From NCBI GenBank assembly GCA_036268485.1, contig DATAUC010000077.1:1-64000 (forward strand): a stretch of 64,000 bases of DNA, read 5' to 3'. This DNA is from Bog-473 sp036268485. GTDB taxonomy: Bacteria; Actinomycetota; Acidimicrobiia; Acidimicrobiales; RAAP-2. The notes below the pieces were generated by a model. That model saw nothing but the letters and a program-made list of their open reading frames with translations. It had not been told where the DNA came from and did no database searches. The position numbers and the translations under genes were made by a program. Below, one piece after another: positions 1 through 7,781 of the stretch; the first letter of the stretch is position 1, and every line of letters starts with the position of its first letter.

Positions 1-462
1 TAGGGCTTTGGCGTTGGTCTTGGACAGGAGCTTCTGGGCCGTGTTCTGCAGTTGGTAGAACTCGGTGGGCACCGAGGTGTTGGAGATGAAGGCGCCGTTC
101 TGCAGGGGGTGCGACCACCCGGCCACGGGCTTGAGGGTGACGTCAATGATGCCGATCAACGTCTCCACCTCTACGGCTGCATCAGTGTGGTGGGGGAGCT
201 CAACGGAGTGACTGACCGAAAGGGTGGCCACGACGTGATTGCCCTCCACCTTGATCGCGGTCACCGAGCCCACCTTGACCCCGGCCACCAAGACGTCGGT
301 GCCCTTGGCCATGCCGACGGCGTTGGGGAAAAGGGCTTCGAGCGTGTAACCCGAAGCGAAGAGGCTGCGGTTGAAAAGAAGAATTCCGCCCACGGCCAGC
401 ACAATGCACGTAATGGCAATGGCTCCGACGTACTTGGGCCGGAACTCCGTGAAGGCCTTCAC
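1..462 (-). CDS. MCE (MlaD-domain) family protein, C-terminus cut by window edge
   Basis: The first 154 codons of an MCE protein, the periplasmic or cell-wall substrate-binding subunit of actinobacterial lipid importers. A short cytoplasmic N-terminus (VKAFTEFRPKYVG) leads into one membrane segment (about residues 9-28). An MlaD domain follows, with the typical features of a channel-forming strand protein (LFPNAVGMAKGTDVLVAGVK, then an IDVTLKP strand). The GTG at 462 is the only good start because an in-frame stop lies 18 bases upstream. No YrbE permease is visible, so the rest of the mce operon should lie to the left of the window. It follows the acyl-CoA ligase on the same strand and is separated from it by a perfect palindrome. 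The substrate cannot be told from this fragment. Confidence 0.85.
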   Translation of the reverse strand, partial: MKAFTEFRPKYVGAIAITCIVLAVGGILLFNRSLFASGYTLEALFPNAVGMAKGTDVLVAGVKVGSVTAIKVEGNHVVATLSVSHSVELPHHTDAAVEVETLIGIIDVTLKPVAGWSHPLQNGAFISNTSVPTEFYQLQNTAQKLLSKTNAKAL

Positions 463-507
463 GGCAGAGTCGATCCGTCAGGCCGGCCAAGCGTGTCGAA
501 TTCTCTA

Positions 508-521
508 ATGCACATGTGCAT
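508..521. promoter_or_regulatory. Perfect 14-bp palindrome before the MCE gene
   Basis: ATGCACATGTGCAT reads the same on both strands. It lies in the 75-base gap between the ligase stop and the MCE start, 46 bases upstream of the MCE GTG. A dimeric repressor site is plausible. No regulator can be assigned from sequence alone. Confidence 0.4.
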
Positions 522-537
522 GCCCCCCGCGCGCGGC

Positions 538-2217
538 CTACCGATCGTGACTGTGAACCACAGCGTCTTCGTCGTGCGGCGTTTTCGATTGCTCGGTGCT
601 GGCCAACTGGCGGGCCCAGGCGTAGTCGGCCTTGCCGGCCGGACTGCGCAGCACCCACGGCACCCGCACGATCGCCTTGGGCAACTTGTATCCGGCCAGG
701 TGCTGGGCCGCAGCCTGAACCACTTCCTCATCGGTGGCCGTTCCCCCGGGCGTCAGCTGCACGACGGCCACGACTTCTTCACCCCAGCGCTCGCTGGGTC
801 GCCCCACCACAATGACGTCAGCAACGTCGTCATGACCGAGAATCGCTTGCTCGACTTCCTCGGCAAAAATCTTCTCGCCCGCCGAGTTGATGGTGACCGA
901 ATCACGGCCCAGCAGCTCGACCAGGCCGTCGTGGCGCAGGCGAGCGCGGTCGCCGGGCACCGACCAGCGGACTCCGTCAACGGTGGGGAAGGTCTGGGCC
1001 GTCTTGGCCGGATCTCCCAGATAGCCGAGGGGTATTCGTGTCTGTTTGGCGAACCACCCGATCTCGGCTTCGCCGGGCTCGAGCCGTCGGGTCAGATCGG
1101 CGTTGAGTACGGCGACGTCCTGATTGGGTGAAAAGACACCGCCTTCGGGCGTGCTGCCGGCCATGGAGATCTGGCTCAGCGCACTACCCGTCTCGGAGGA
1201 TCCGGCCAGGTCGGCGATGATGGTGTGAGGTAGGAGCGCATGCAGCCGCTGCTTGGTGGCCGGAGACGTGATGGCGCCGCCTACGGCAATGAGGGCCAGG
1301 GACTTGGTGTCATAGGAACCCCGCTCGAGCTCGTCGATGAGGGGCCGGGCGAAGGCGTCTCCCACGAAAAGAGTGGCGGACACCTGTTCATCAGCAATGG
1401 TGCTCCACACGTCGACCGGATCGAGGCGGTCGACCACGGCGTTCAACACCACCGTGCCGCCTGACAACAGGGCCCGCAGGGCCAGCCAATGCGCGGCTCC
1501 GTGCATGAGCGGCGCATTGGGCAGGATGCGCTGGAGCTCGCTGGCCGCCGCCGTGGCGCTCCGGGCCTCCACATCACCCAGTGGATCACCGTCAGCACAC
1601 AGCGCAGCGACCCAAATGTCCGCCTGCCGCCACATGGTGCCCTTGGGCATTCCCGTCGTGCCGCCGGTGTAGAGGAGGTAGAGGTCGTCCACTTTGTGCT
1701 CGAGATCGGGCGGGGCCGCGCTGGCCTGAGCCAGAGCTTCTTCGTAATCCACCGCGCCCTCGAGGAGCGGCTGGCCTGAGTCGTCGGCCACCTGCAGCAG
1801 GAACGGCGTGCGGGCAAGCCGGGGGAGGACAGCGGCCACATTGGGGGCGAAGCGGGCGTGGAAGACGAGCGCCGCGGTGTCGGCGTCGTTGAGCAGATAG
1901 GCGAGCTCGTCGGCCACGTAGCGGTAGTTGACGTTGAACGGCGCCGTACGGGCGGCGAAGCCGGCCAGTGTGGCTTCGAGGTATTCGGGTCCGTTGAGCA
2001 TGTAGAGCCCCACGGTGCTCTGGCCCGATTCCCAGGGCTGGAGATCGCCTCGTTCCTGATAGGGCCCGCAGCCCTGCGCCTGGAGCACATTGGCCAGCCG
2101 ACACGTGCGGTCGAAGAGGGCTCCGTAGCTCAGTCGGCGCTGTCGCCAGACGATGGCGTCGCGCGGCTCCACGGCGTGCGCCACCGCCGAAAAGAGCTTC
2201 CAAAGGTTGTGCTCCAC
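538..2217 (-). CDS. Acyl-CoA synthetase / AMP-dependent ligase
   Basis: An adenylate-forming enzyme of about 559 residues that activates a carboxylic acid to its CoA thioester. The ATP-binding P-loop motif (LLYTGGTTGMPKG) is near residue 180. Further motifs are GSSETG, the hinge region PGDRARLRHDGLVELLGRD, and the C-terminal KIFAEEVEQAI plus the catalytic Lys region SPAGKADYAWAR. I chose GTG at 2217 because VEHNLWKLFSAVAHAV matches the usual N-terminus of this family. An in-frame ATG at 2256 is the alternative. It is divergent from the acyl-CoA dehydrogenase, and the shared gap holds an operator candidate for the tandem TetR. The open frame continues far upstream but that part is antisense to the dehydrogenase. 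The context suggests a long-chain, steroid-type or isoprenoid acid as substrate, which is inference. Confidence 0.93.
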   Translation of the reverse strand: MEHNLWKLFSAVAHAVEPRDAIVWRQRRLSYGALFDRTCRLANVLQAQGCGPYQERGDLQPWESGQSTVGLYMLNGPEYLEATLAGFAARTAPFNVNYRYVADELAYLLNDADTAALVFHARFAPNVAAVLPRLARTPFLLQVADDSGQPLLEGAVDYEEALAQASAAPPDLEHKVDDLYLLYTGGTTGMPKGTMWRQADIWVAALCADGDPLGDVEARSATAAASELQRILPNAPLMHGAAHWLALRALLSGGTVVLNAVVDRLDPVDVWSTIADEQVSATLFVGDAFARPLIDELERGSYDTKSLALIAVGGAITSPATKQRLHALLPHTIIADLAGSSETGSALSQISMAGSTPEGGVFSPNQDVAVLNADLTRRLEPGEAEIGWFAKQTRIPLGYLGDPAKTAQTFPTVDGVRWSVPGDRARLRHDGLVELLGRDSVTINSAGEKIFAEEVEQAILGHDDVADVIVVGRPSERWGEEVVAVVQLTPGGTATDEEVVQAAAQHLAGYKLPKAIVRVPWVLRSPAGKADYAWARQLASTEQSKTPHDEDAVVHSHDR

Positions 2218-2226
2218 GCCGAGAGC

Positions 2227-2260
2227 TTGACAGACGGACGCAATTAAGTAAACCATCGTT
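2227..2260. promoter_or_regulatory. Divergent promoter region with TetR operator copy 1
   Basis: A TTGACA hexamer at 2227-2232 faces the acyl-CoA dehydrogenase. It is followed by AAGTAAACCATCGTT at 2246-2260, immediately before the ATG at 2263. The 15-mer matches 14 of 15 bases of the copy at 4637-4651. A -10-like TAAACC (2249-2254) inside it would give a nearly leaderless mRNA. The site also covers the upstream region of the divergent ligase, so one repressor could control both genes. Confidence 0.55.
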
Positions 2261-2262
2261 GG

Positions 2263-3483
2263 ATGCAGCGAACCGAGCAGTCCGAACTTCCCGCCTTCGA
2301 AAAGGCGGCGCAGTGCTGGCTTGACGATCATGCCGAAAGGCGAGCACCAGCGGGAGGTGTGGTCTGGGGCGAAGGCTCGGACAACGTGGCCCTCTTCAAA
2401 AACCTGACCTTCGATGAGGAGAAGGCGCACATTGATGCGTTGCGGGACTGGCACCGGATGAAGTCCGATGCCGACTACGGCTCGATTGATTGGCCAGTGG
2501 AGTACGGCGGTGCCGGACTGCCCAGAACCTTTGCCCAGGCCTTCTCCCGGCTTGAGTCCAAGTACGAGACACCGGCCGGCCACGAGGCGGTCAGCATCAC
2601 CATGGAATTGGTGGCACCCACTATCCGCACCGTCGGATCGGACGAGCTCAAGGACCGCTACCTGCGCCCCATGCGTCGGGGCGACGAAATGTGGTGCCAG
2701 CTCTTTTCTGAACCCGGTGCCGGATCGGATCTGGCCGGCGTGTCGTCGCGCGCGGTGCGTGAGGGCGACGCCTGGGTGTTGAACGGGCAAAAGGTCTGGA
2801 CCTCGGGCGCCCAGTACGCCGACTTCGGCTACATCTTGTGCCGGACCGATCCCACCGTGGCCAAGCACCAGGGACTGACCACCTTTCTCCTGCCCATGGA
2901 TGCGTCCGGCGTCGAGGTTCGACCCTTGCGTCAGATGAGCGGGGGCACCTGTTTCAACGAGGTGTTTTTGACTGACGTGGTCGTACCGGATTCGCATCGG
3001 CTGGGCGACGTCGGAGCTGGTTGGTCGGTGGCCACCACCACATTGGGCTTCGAGCGCGCCGCGGCCACCAAAGGCGGGACGTCGGGCGGTGACATCTTCG
3101 AGCGGCTGGTGATGTTGGCCCGACACGTGGGGCTCGCCGACGACCCTCTCATCCGGCAGCGGCTGGCCGGGCTCTACACCGACGGTCGGGTGAGAGCGTT
3201 GACGCGACGACGGGTGGCCGATGCCGTGAAGTCGGGATCGACTCCCGGCCCTGAGGGGTCGATCGGAAAGCTGGCGTGGACCGAAGGGCTCCGGACCATG
3301 GCCGACCTGGCAGGTGATCTGCTCGGTGCCCGACTCACGGCTGATACCGGAGCGTGGGGGACCTTTGCCTGGGGCGAGTTCGTCAACGGTGTGCCGGGGT
3401 ACCGCGTGGCGGGAGGCAGTGACGAGATACAGCGGAACATCATTGCCGAACGCGTGCTCGGTTTACCCCGCGAGCCCCGTTAG
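2263..3483 (+). CDS. Acyl-CoA dehydrogenase
   Basis: A 406-residue FAD enzyme that would introduce the alpha,beta double bond into an acyl-CoA. Visible motifs are the FAD/substrate signature QLFSEPGAGSDLAG (about residue 145-158), WVLNGQKVWTSGAQYADFG, and the C-terminal VAGGSDEIQRNIIAERVLGL. The ATG at 2263 has no Shine-Dalgarno sequence, in keeping with a short-leader transcript. The stop lies 7 bases before the tandem TetR start, so the two probably share a transcript. Together with the ligase, thiolase and P450 it forms a beta-oxidation-like set. FadE types acting on bulky substrates are often heteromeric, but no partner subunit is adjacent, so a homomer is assumed. Confidence 0.94.
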   Translation: MQRTEQSELPAFEKAAQCWLDDHAERRAPAGGVVWGEGSDNVALFKNLTFDEEKAHIDALRDWHRMKSDADYGSIDWPVEYGGAGLPRTFAQAFSRLESKYETPAGHEAVSITMELVAPTIRTVGSDELKDRYLRPMRRGDEMWCQLFSEPGAGSDLAGVSSRAVREGDAWVLNGQKVWTSGAQYADFGYILCRTDPTVAKHQGLTTFLLPMDASGVEVRPLRQMSGGTCFNEVFLTDVVVPDSHRLGDVGAGWSVATTTLGFERAAATKGGTSGGDIFERLVMLARHVGLADDPLIRQRLAGLYTDGRVRALTRRRVADAVKSGSTPGPEGSIGKLAWTEGLRTMADLAGDLLGARLTADTGAWGTFAWGEFVNGVPGYRVAGGSDEIQRNIIAERVLGLPREPR

Positions 3484-3490
3484 GTCGCCC

Positions 3491-4642
3491 GTGGCCGTTG
3501 TTACCCAGGCCCGGCGGCCCCGGGATCGCAAGTCGATGATCGTGGCGGCGGCAGCAGAGCTCTTTGCCGCGCGCGGGTACGCCGCCGTGGGCATGGACGA
3601 AATCGGCGCCCGGGTCGGTATCACCGGGCCAGCCATCTACCGGCACTTCAAAGGCAAAGAGGCCGTCCTCGAAGCCGTACTGGTGGACGCGGTAGCGACC
3701 TTCGAAGTCAGTGATGCCACCGTCACCGCCGGCATCGAACAGGTGGTCGGCGACGCGGTTGCCGGTGCACTGGATCGCCCGGCCTGGCTGGCCACCTATG
3801 TCCGGGAGCGCCAGAGCCTGCCCAAGGATCGCCGCCAAGAGCTCGGCTTGGAAGGCCGCAATGCCTTCCTGCAGTGGCGGCGAGCCATGTCCGACGCCAA
3901 TCCGACCCTGGCCAAGGGCGAGATCGGCATGCGCCAGGCGGCCATACTCTCGGCGCTGAGCGCAGTCGCCCTTCGTCCGCCCACTTTGTCGAGACCGCAG
4001 CTCGATGCCGTGCTCACGACGTCATTGGTCTCCATAGTCCACATGGATGGCGTGTCCACGGATGCCTCCCTCTCCTCGCGCCGCCCCTGGCAACCTCCGA
4101 CGAGCCGCCGGGACCTCATCCTCGAACAGGCACTCGCACTGTTCCGGCGCCGCGGCTTTCACGGCGTGGGTATTGACGAGATTGGCGAAGCCGCCGGCAT
4201 CACGGGCCCGACGGTGTATTTCTATTTTGACGACAAGACCGACATTCTGGTCGACGCGTTCTCACGCGCCAGCGCACGGGTGGCAGCAGGAGTGCACGAG
4301 GCACTGTCGGGGGCCACGTCCGCCGGCAACGCCCTGGTGCGGCTCTCCAATTCGTATGCCGAGGTGGCCGCCGACACGCTGGACCTCATTGCGGTGACCA
4401 GCCGCGAAGGTCATGCCTTGCCCGAATCGGAGCGGCCCCGGCTCTCGCGCTCTCGCCGGGAGATCCGCGATGCCTGGGTTGCCGTGGTGCGTGAAGTGGC
4501 ACCGGAGGTAGGCGAGGGCGCGACCCGCACCCTGGTGGCCGGGGCCTTCCCCCTCATGAACCAGGCGGTGCAGCGGGGTGCCTCGGCGCCTATGGCGGCC
4601 GCCATGGCCCGCACCTTCCTCCTTGCCCCCGCCAATAAGTAA
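3491..4642 (+). CDS. Tandem TetR regulator (two TetR units in one chain)
   Basis: A 383-residue protein holding two complete TetR-type units. The first helix-turn-helix is at about residues 15-60 (AAELFAARGYAAVGMDEIGA, then ITGPAIYRHF). The second starts near residue 204 (LALFRRRGFHGVGIDEIGEA, then ITGPTVYFYF). Ordinary TetR proteins are about 200 residues and act as dimers, so this chain can be a covalent dimer. The GTG at 3491 is the first start after the dehydrogenase stop; an open frame continues upstream but is only a shadow of that gene. Its last codons overlap operator copy 2, so it probably represses the downstream thiolase-P450 operon, the ligase and its own operon. The effector is unknown; an acyl-CoA is likely by analogy. 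Confidence 0.88.
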   Translation: MAVVTQARRPRDRKSMIVAAAAELFAARGYAAVGMDEIGARVGITGPAIYRHFKGKEAVLEAVLVDAVATFEVSDATVTAGIEQVVGDAVAGALDRPAWLATYVRERQSLPKDRRQELGLEGRNAFLQWRRAMSDANPTLAKGEIGMRQAAILSALSAVALRPPTLSRPQLDAVLTTSLVSIVHMDGVSTDASLSSRRPWQPPTSRRDLILEQALALFRRRGFHGVGIDEIGEAAGITGPTVYFYFDDKTDILVDAFSRASARVAAGVHEALSGATSAGNALVRLSNSYAEVAADTLDLIAVTSREGHALPESERPRLSRSRREIRDAWVAVVREVAPEVGEGATRTLVAGAFPLMNQAVQRGASAPMAAAMARTFLLAPANK

Positions 4643-4679
4643 ACCAACGTTTGACTCTTCTTGGCGTTCGTCTTACGAT
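4637..4679 (+). promoter_or_regulatory. Thiolase operon promoter with TetR operator copy 2
   Basis: AAGTAAACCAACGTT (4637-4651) overlaps the tandem-TetR stop codon and abuts a clean promoter. This has TTGACT at 4651-4656, a 17-base spacer, and TACGAT at 4674-4679. Binding at the 15-mer would touch the -35 element, as expected for a repressor. The copy at 2246-2260 differs at one base. Confidence 0.6.
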
Positions 4680-4720
4680 GACGACACCATGGGGAGGATC
4701 CCCGTGGATGAGGAGGTCCG

Positions 4721-5911
4721 GTGAGCGAGCGCGCGTTTGTCATTGGTGTGGGCATGACGAAATTTGAAAAGCCCGGAAGTCGCGAGTGGGACTACCCAGA
4801 CATGGCCAGGGAGGCCGGCCAGGCGGCGTTGGCCGATGCGGGAGTTTCGTACGACGCCATTGAGGACGCGTTCATCGGCTATTGCTACGGCGACTCCACC
4901 TCAGGACAGCGGGCCCTGTACGAACTGGGCCTGACCGGGATTCCGGCCATCAACGTCAACAACAACTGTTCGACAGGTTCTTCCGCACTCTTTCTGGCCC
5001 GGAAGTTCGTGCAGGGCGGGCTGGCCGACTGCGTCCTGGCCCTGGGCTTCGAGAAGATGGAGAAGGGCAGCTTGGGCATCAAGTTCCCCGACCGAACCTC
5101 GCCGATGGACAAGCACTTCAAGGACATGAAGGCGCGGCGCGGCATCGTCAAGGCGCCCCCGGCGGCGCAGATCTTCGGCAACGCTGGGCGCGAATACATG
5201 GAGCGCTACGGCGTGACGGCCGAGACGTTCGCCAAAATCGGAGAGAAGAACCACCGTCACTCCGTGAACAATCCGTACTCGCAGTTTCAGGACCAGTATT
5301 CGCTGCAGGACATTTTGGACTCGCCCATGGTGTTCGACCCGTTGACCAAACTGCAGTGTTGCCCCACATCGGATGGCGGGGCCGCAGCGGTCGTGGTCTC
5401 CGAACGGTTCGTACGCCAGCACGGCCTGATGGACCAGGCCGTAGAACTGGCCGGCCAGGCCATGGCCACCGACTTCGCGTCAACCTTCGACGGCAGTGAC
5501 ATGAGCATCGCCGGTGTCCATCTGACCCGGGCCGCGGCCCAGCAGGCCTATGCGGAAGCCGGGCTTGGACCCGAAGACGCTCAGGTCATTGAACTGCACG
5601 ATTGCTTCAGCGCCAATGAACTCATCACCTATGAGGGTCTGGGTCTTTGCGAGGAGGGCAAAGCCGGCGTCCTGGTGGACGAGGGGGCGGTCGACTACGG
5701 AGGCCAGTGGGTGGTCAACCCTTCCGGCGGCTTGATCTCCAAAGGCCATCCCCTGGGGGCCACCGGGTTGGCGCAGTGCGCCGAACTCAACTGGCAGCTA
5801 CGAGGACTGGCTGAGCGCCGCCAGGTTGATGGGGCCACGGTGGCCATTGGCCACAATCTCGGTCTGGGTGGTGCTGCCGTGGTGACCGTCTACCGCAAAA
5901 TGGTGGCCTGA
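4721..5911 (+). CDS. Thiolase / lipid-transfer protein (SCP-x type)
   Basis: A 396-residue thiolase-fold protein of the lipid-transfer/SCP-x group, which carries out thiolytic or retro-aldol cleavage of acyl-CoAs with bulky side chains. The nucleophilic Cys is in NNNCSTGSSAL near residue 85-95. The HDCFSANE motif and the C-terminal SKGHPLGATG loop supply the other catalytic residues. The GTG at 4721 has a strong ribosome site (AGGAGGT). The P450 starts 4 bases after its stop, so they form one operon. In mycobacterial cholesterol degradation, Ltp-type proteins work with CYP125 and FadE enzymes. The same combination here suggests a sterol or isoprenoid substrate, but the sequence does not prove which. 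Confidence 0.92.
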   Translation: MSERAFVIGVGMTKFEKPGSREWDYPDMAREAGQAALADAGVSYDAIEDAFIGYCYGDSTSGQRALYELGLTGIPAINVNNNCSTGSSALFLARKFVQGGLADCVLALGFEKMEKGSLGIKFPDRTSPMDKHFKDMKARRGIVKAPPAAQIFGNAGREYMERYGVTAETFAKIGEKNHRHSVNNPYSQFQDQYSLQDILDSPMVFDPLTKLQCCPTSDGGAAAVVVSERFVRQHGLMDQAVELAGQAMATDFASTFDGSDMSIAGVHLTRAAAQQAYAEAGLGPEDAQVIELHDCFSANELITYEGLGLCEEGKAGVLVDEGAVDYGGQWVVNPSGGLISKGHPLGATGLAQCAELNWQLRGLAERRQVDGATVAIGHNLGLGGAAVVTVYRKMVA

Positions 5912-5915
5912 TCCG

Positions 5916-7190
5916 GTGACGCTCGACCATATCGACTTGATCGACCTCGATCGTTGGTCCCGCGAGGGGGCGCCGTATGACTGGTTTGCCCAGCTGCGCC
6001 GGGAAGCACCGGTCTGGCGTCACCCCTCACCTTCAGGTGGTCCCGGCTTCTGGGTCATCTCGGGCTACGACGAAGTGGTCGCGTTGAGTCGTTGTCCCCA
6101 TGCCATGTCCTCGGACCAGGACAACGGCGGTGTGACCGGCCTCGGTCCGGGCGACGAGCTGCAGGAAGGGCAGGACGCCATCTTCAATCAGGCCGGGGTG
6201 CCCAGAGAGCAGGCCAGTGCCGAGGCCAAGTTCCTGTTGACGTTGGATCCGCCCGAGCACACCGCCTACCGGCGACTCGTCAGCAAGGGGTTCTCCCCCC
6301 GAGCCATTGCGCTGCTCAAGGATTCGGTCCGCGAGGTGACGTCCGAACTGCTGGACGCCCAGTCGGCCGGCGAGCCTTTCGACCTGGTGCCGACCGTTTC
6401 CATGCCGCTTCCCATGCGCGTCATCAGCGACATGCTGGGTGCCCCCCGGGAAGACCATGAGGCCTTGCAGCGCTGGAGCAATGAATCCATTACCGGAACC
6501 GATCCCGAATACCGCTCGGGGCCGGACTCCATGTTCGTAGCCATTGTGTCGTTGCTGAACTACTTCCAGGAGCTCTACGACCAGCGTTCCGTCACTCCCG
6601 CCGATGATCTGGTCACACTCCTGCTGCAGGCTGAGGTGGGTGGCAGCGCACTGCCCCCCACCCGATTCAAGATGTTCCTGCTGCTGTTGACGGCGGCCGG
6701 CAACGAGACGACGCGCACCGCTCTCAGTCATGCCGCCTTGGCGTTCGCCCGGTACCCCGAACAGTTCGAGCGCATTTGCCAAGACCCGTCGCTTATCCCC
6801 ACGGCCACCGAAGAGATCCTGCGTTGGTCGTCGCCTCTGCTCTATTTCCGGCGCAACGCCATCGCCGAAATGGAGATCGGGGGACAGCGCATCGAACCCG
6901 GAGACCTGGTCAGCCTTTGGTATGTCTCGGCCAACCGCGACGAGGATCACTTCGACCAGCCCGAGGTCTTCGATGTCGGGCGCAGTCCCAACCCGCACGT
7001 GGCCTTCGGCGGAGGCGGGCCGCACTTCTGTCTGGGCGCCAGCCTGGCTCGCATCGAGATCTCCATCTTCCTGGAGGAACTCGTGAAGCGCTATCGCAGC
7101 GTCGAGCTGGCCGGTCCGGTCGACTACTTGCGGGGCAACTTCCTCAACGGCATCCGGCACCTCCCCGTCACCTTCTCGCCGAGCACGTAG
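5916..7190 (+). CDS. Cytochrome P450
   Basis: A soluble 424-residue bacterial P450. The I-helix oxygen-activation motif AGNETTR is at about residue 253, the K-helix ExxR (EEILR) at about 295, and the heme-binding loop FGGGGPHFCLG, with the Cys ligand, at about 365-375. The protein resembles the CYP124/125/142 group that hydroxylates sterol and methyl-branched lipid tails, and the adjacent thiolase supports that. The GTG at 5916 is chosen because it lies just past the thiolase stop. No ferredoxin or reductase gene is adjacent, so electrons must come from elsewhere in the genome. Confidence 0.95.
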   Translation: MTLDHIDLIDLDRWSREGAPYDWFAQLRREAPVWRHPSPSGGPGFWVISGYDEVVALSRCPHAMSSDQDNGGVTGLGPGDELQEGQDAIFNQAGVPREQASAEAKFLLTLDPPEHTAYRRLVSKGFSPRAIALLKDSVREVTSELLDAQSAGEPFDLVPTVSMPLPMRVISDMLGAPREDHEALQRWSNESITGTDPEYRSGPDSMFVAIVSLLNYFQELYDQRSVTPADDLVTLLLQAEVGGSALPPTRFKMFLLLLTAAGNETTRTALSHAALAFARYPEQFERICQDPSLIPTATEEILRWSSPLLYFRRNAIAEMEIGGQRIEPGDLVSLWYVSANRDEDHFDQPEVFDVGRSPNPHVAFGGGGPHFCLGASLARIEISIFLEELVKRYRSVELAGPVDYLRGNFLNGIRHLPVTFSPST

Positions 7191-7281
7191 GAAGGACCCG
7201 GGCGACACCACTCGCCAATCCGACAGAATGACATCGTGATCAATGGGCTGACCGGGAACGCCGAGTCGGGGAGTGCCGACC

Positions 7282-7761
7282 ATGGGTGAGCCCGTTGAGC
7301 CGGTCAAGGTGTCGCGGCGCATTGAGGCGTCGGCGGCAGATATCTTCCGTGTTCTGAGTGACCCGACGAAGCACCTGGCCATCGACGGTTCGGGGATGCT
7401 TCGAGGCGCCGAGACTGCGTCGCCCATTACTCGAAAAGGCGACGTCTTCGTCATGAACATGTACTTCTCAGCGCTTGGCGAGTACCAGATGGACAACCAC
7501 GTGGTGGAGTTCGAAGCCGATCGACGGATCGGCTGGGAGCCGGTGGCCGGGAAGGGACATCCCGAGATAGGCGGCAGAGTTGGGCATCGATGGAGCTACT
7601 GGTTGACCCCGGATGGGCCCGATGCGACCGTCGTCACGGAAATTTACGATTGCTCCAGTGCCCCGATCGAGTTTCGCCGGGGAATGAACAATGGCGAGCA
7701 GTGGCGGAAGGACATGGAGGCCACGCTCCAACGACTGGACGAGGCTGCCCGCGGTTCGTAA
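7282..7761 (+). CDS. SRPBCC (START/polyketide-cyclase fold) protein
   Basis: A 159-residue helix-grip protein, a fold that binds hydrophobic ligands. The N-terminal VSRRIEASAADIFRVLSDPT and the later HRWSYWLTPDGPDATVV strand are typical of the SRPBCC family. ATG at 7282 is preferred because GGGGAG lies 8 bases upstream; a GTG at 7273 is the alternative. It lies 91 bases after the P450 on the same strand and could belong to the same lipid locus as a binding protein, though this is only positional evidence. No catalytic residues can be assigned. Confidence 0.8.
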   Translation: MGEPVEPVKVSRRIEASAADIFRVLSDPTKHLAIDGSGMLRGAETASPITRKGDVFVMNMYFSALGEYQMDNHVVEFEADRRIGWEPVAGKGHPEIGGRVGHRWSYWLTPDGPDATVVTEIYDCSSAPIEFRRGMNNGEQWRKDMEATLQRLDEAARGS

Positions 7762-7781
7762 CGGTCTCGCTCAGCGGCGCG

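Noticed and set aside
3314..3490. N-terminal extension of the tandem TetR
   Set aside because: These codons overlap the dehydrogenase gene and read as Pro/Ser-rich shadow. The GTG at 3491 matches the usual TetR start.
6033..7496. A 487-residue open frame opposite the P450
   Set aside because: Its translation shows no domain. The P450 on the other strand carries all the expected heme and I-helix motifs.
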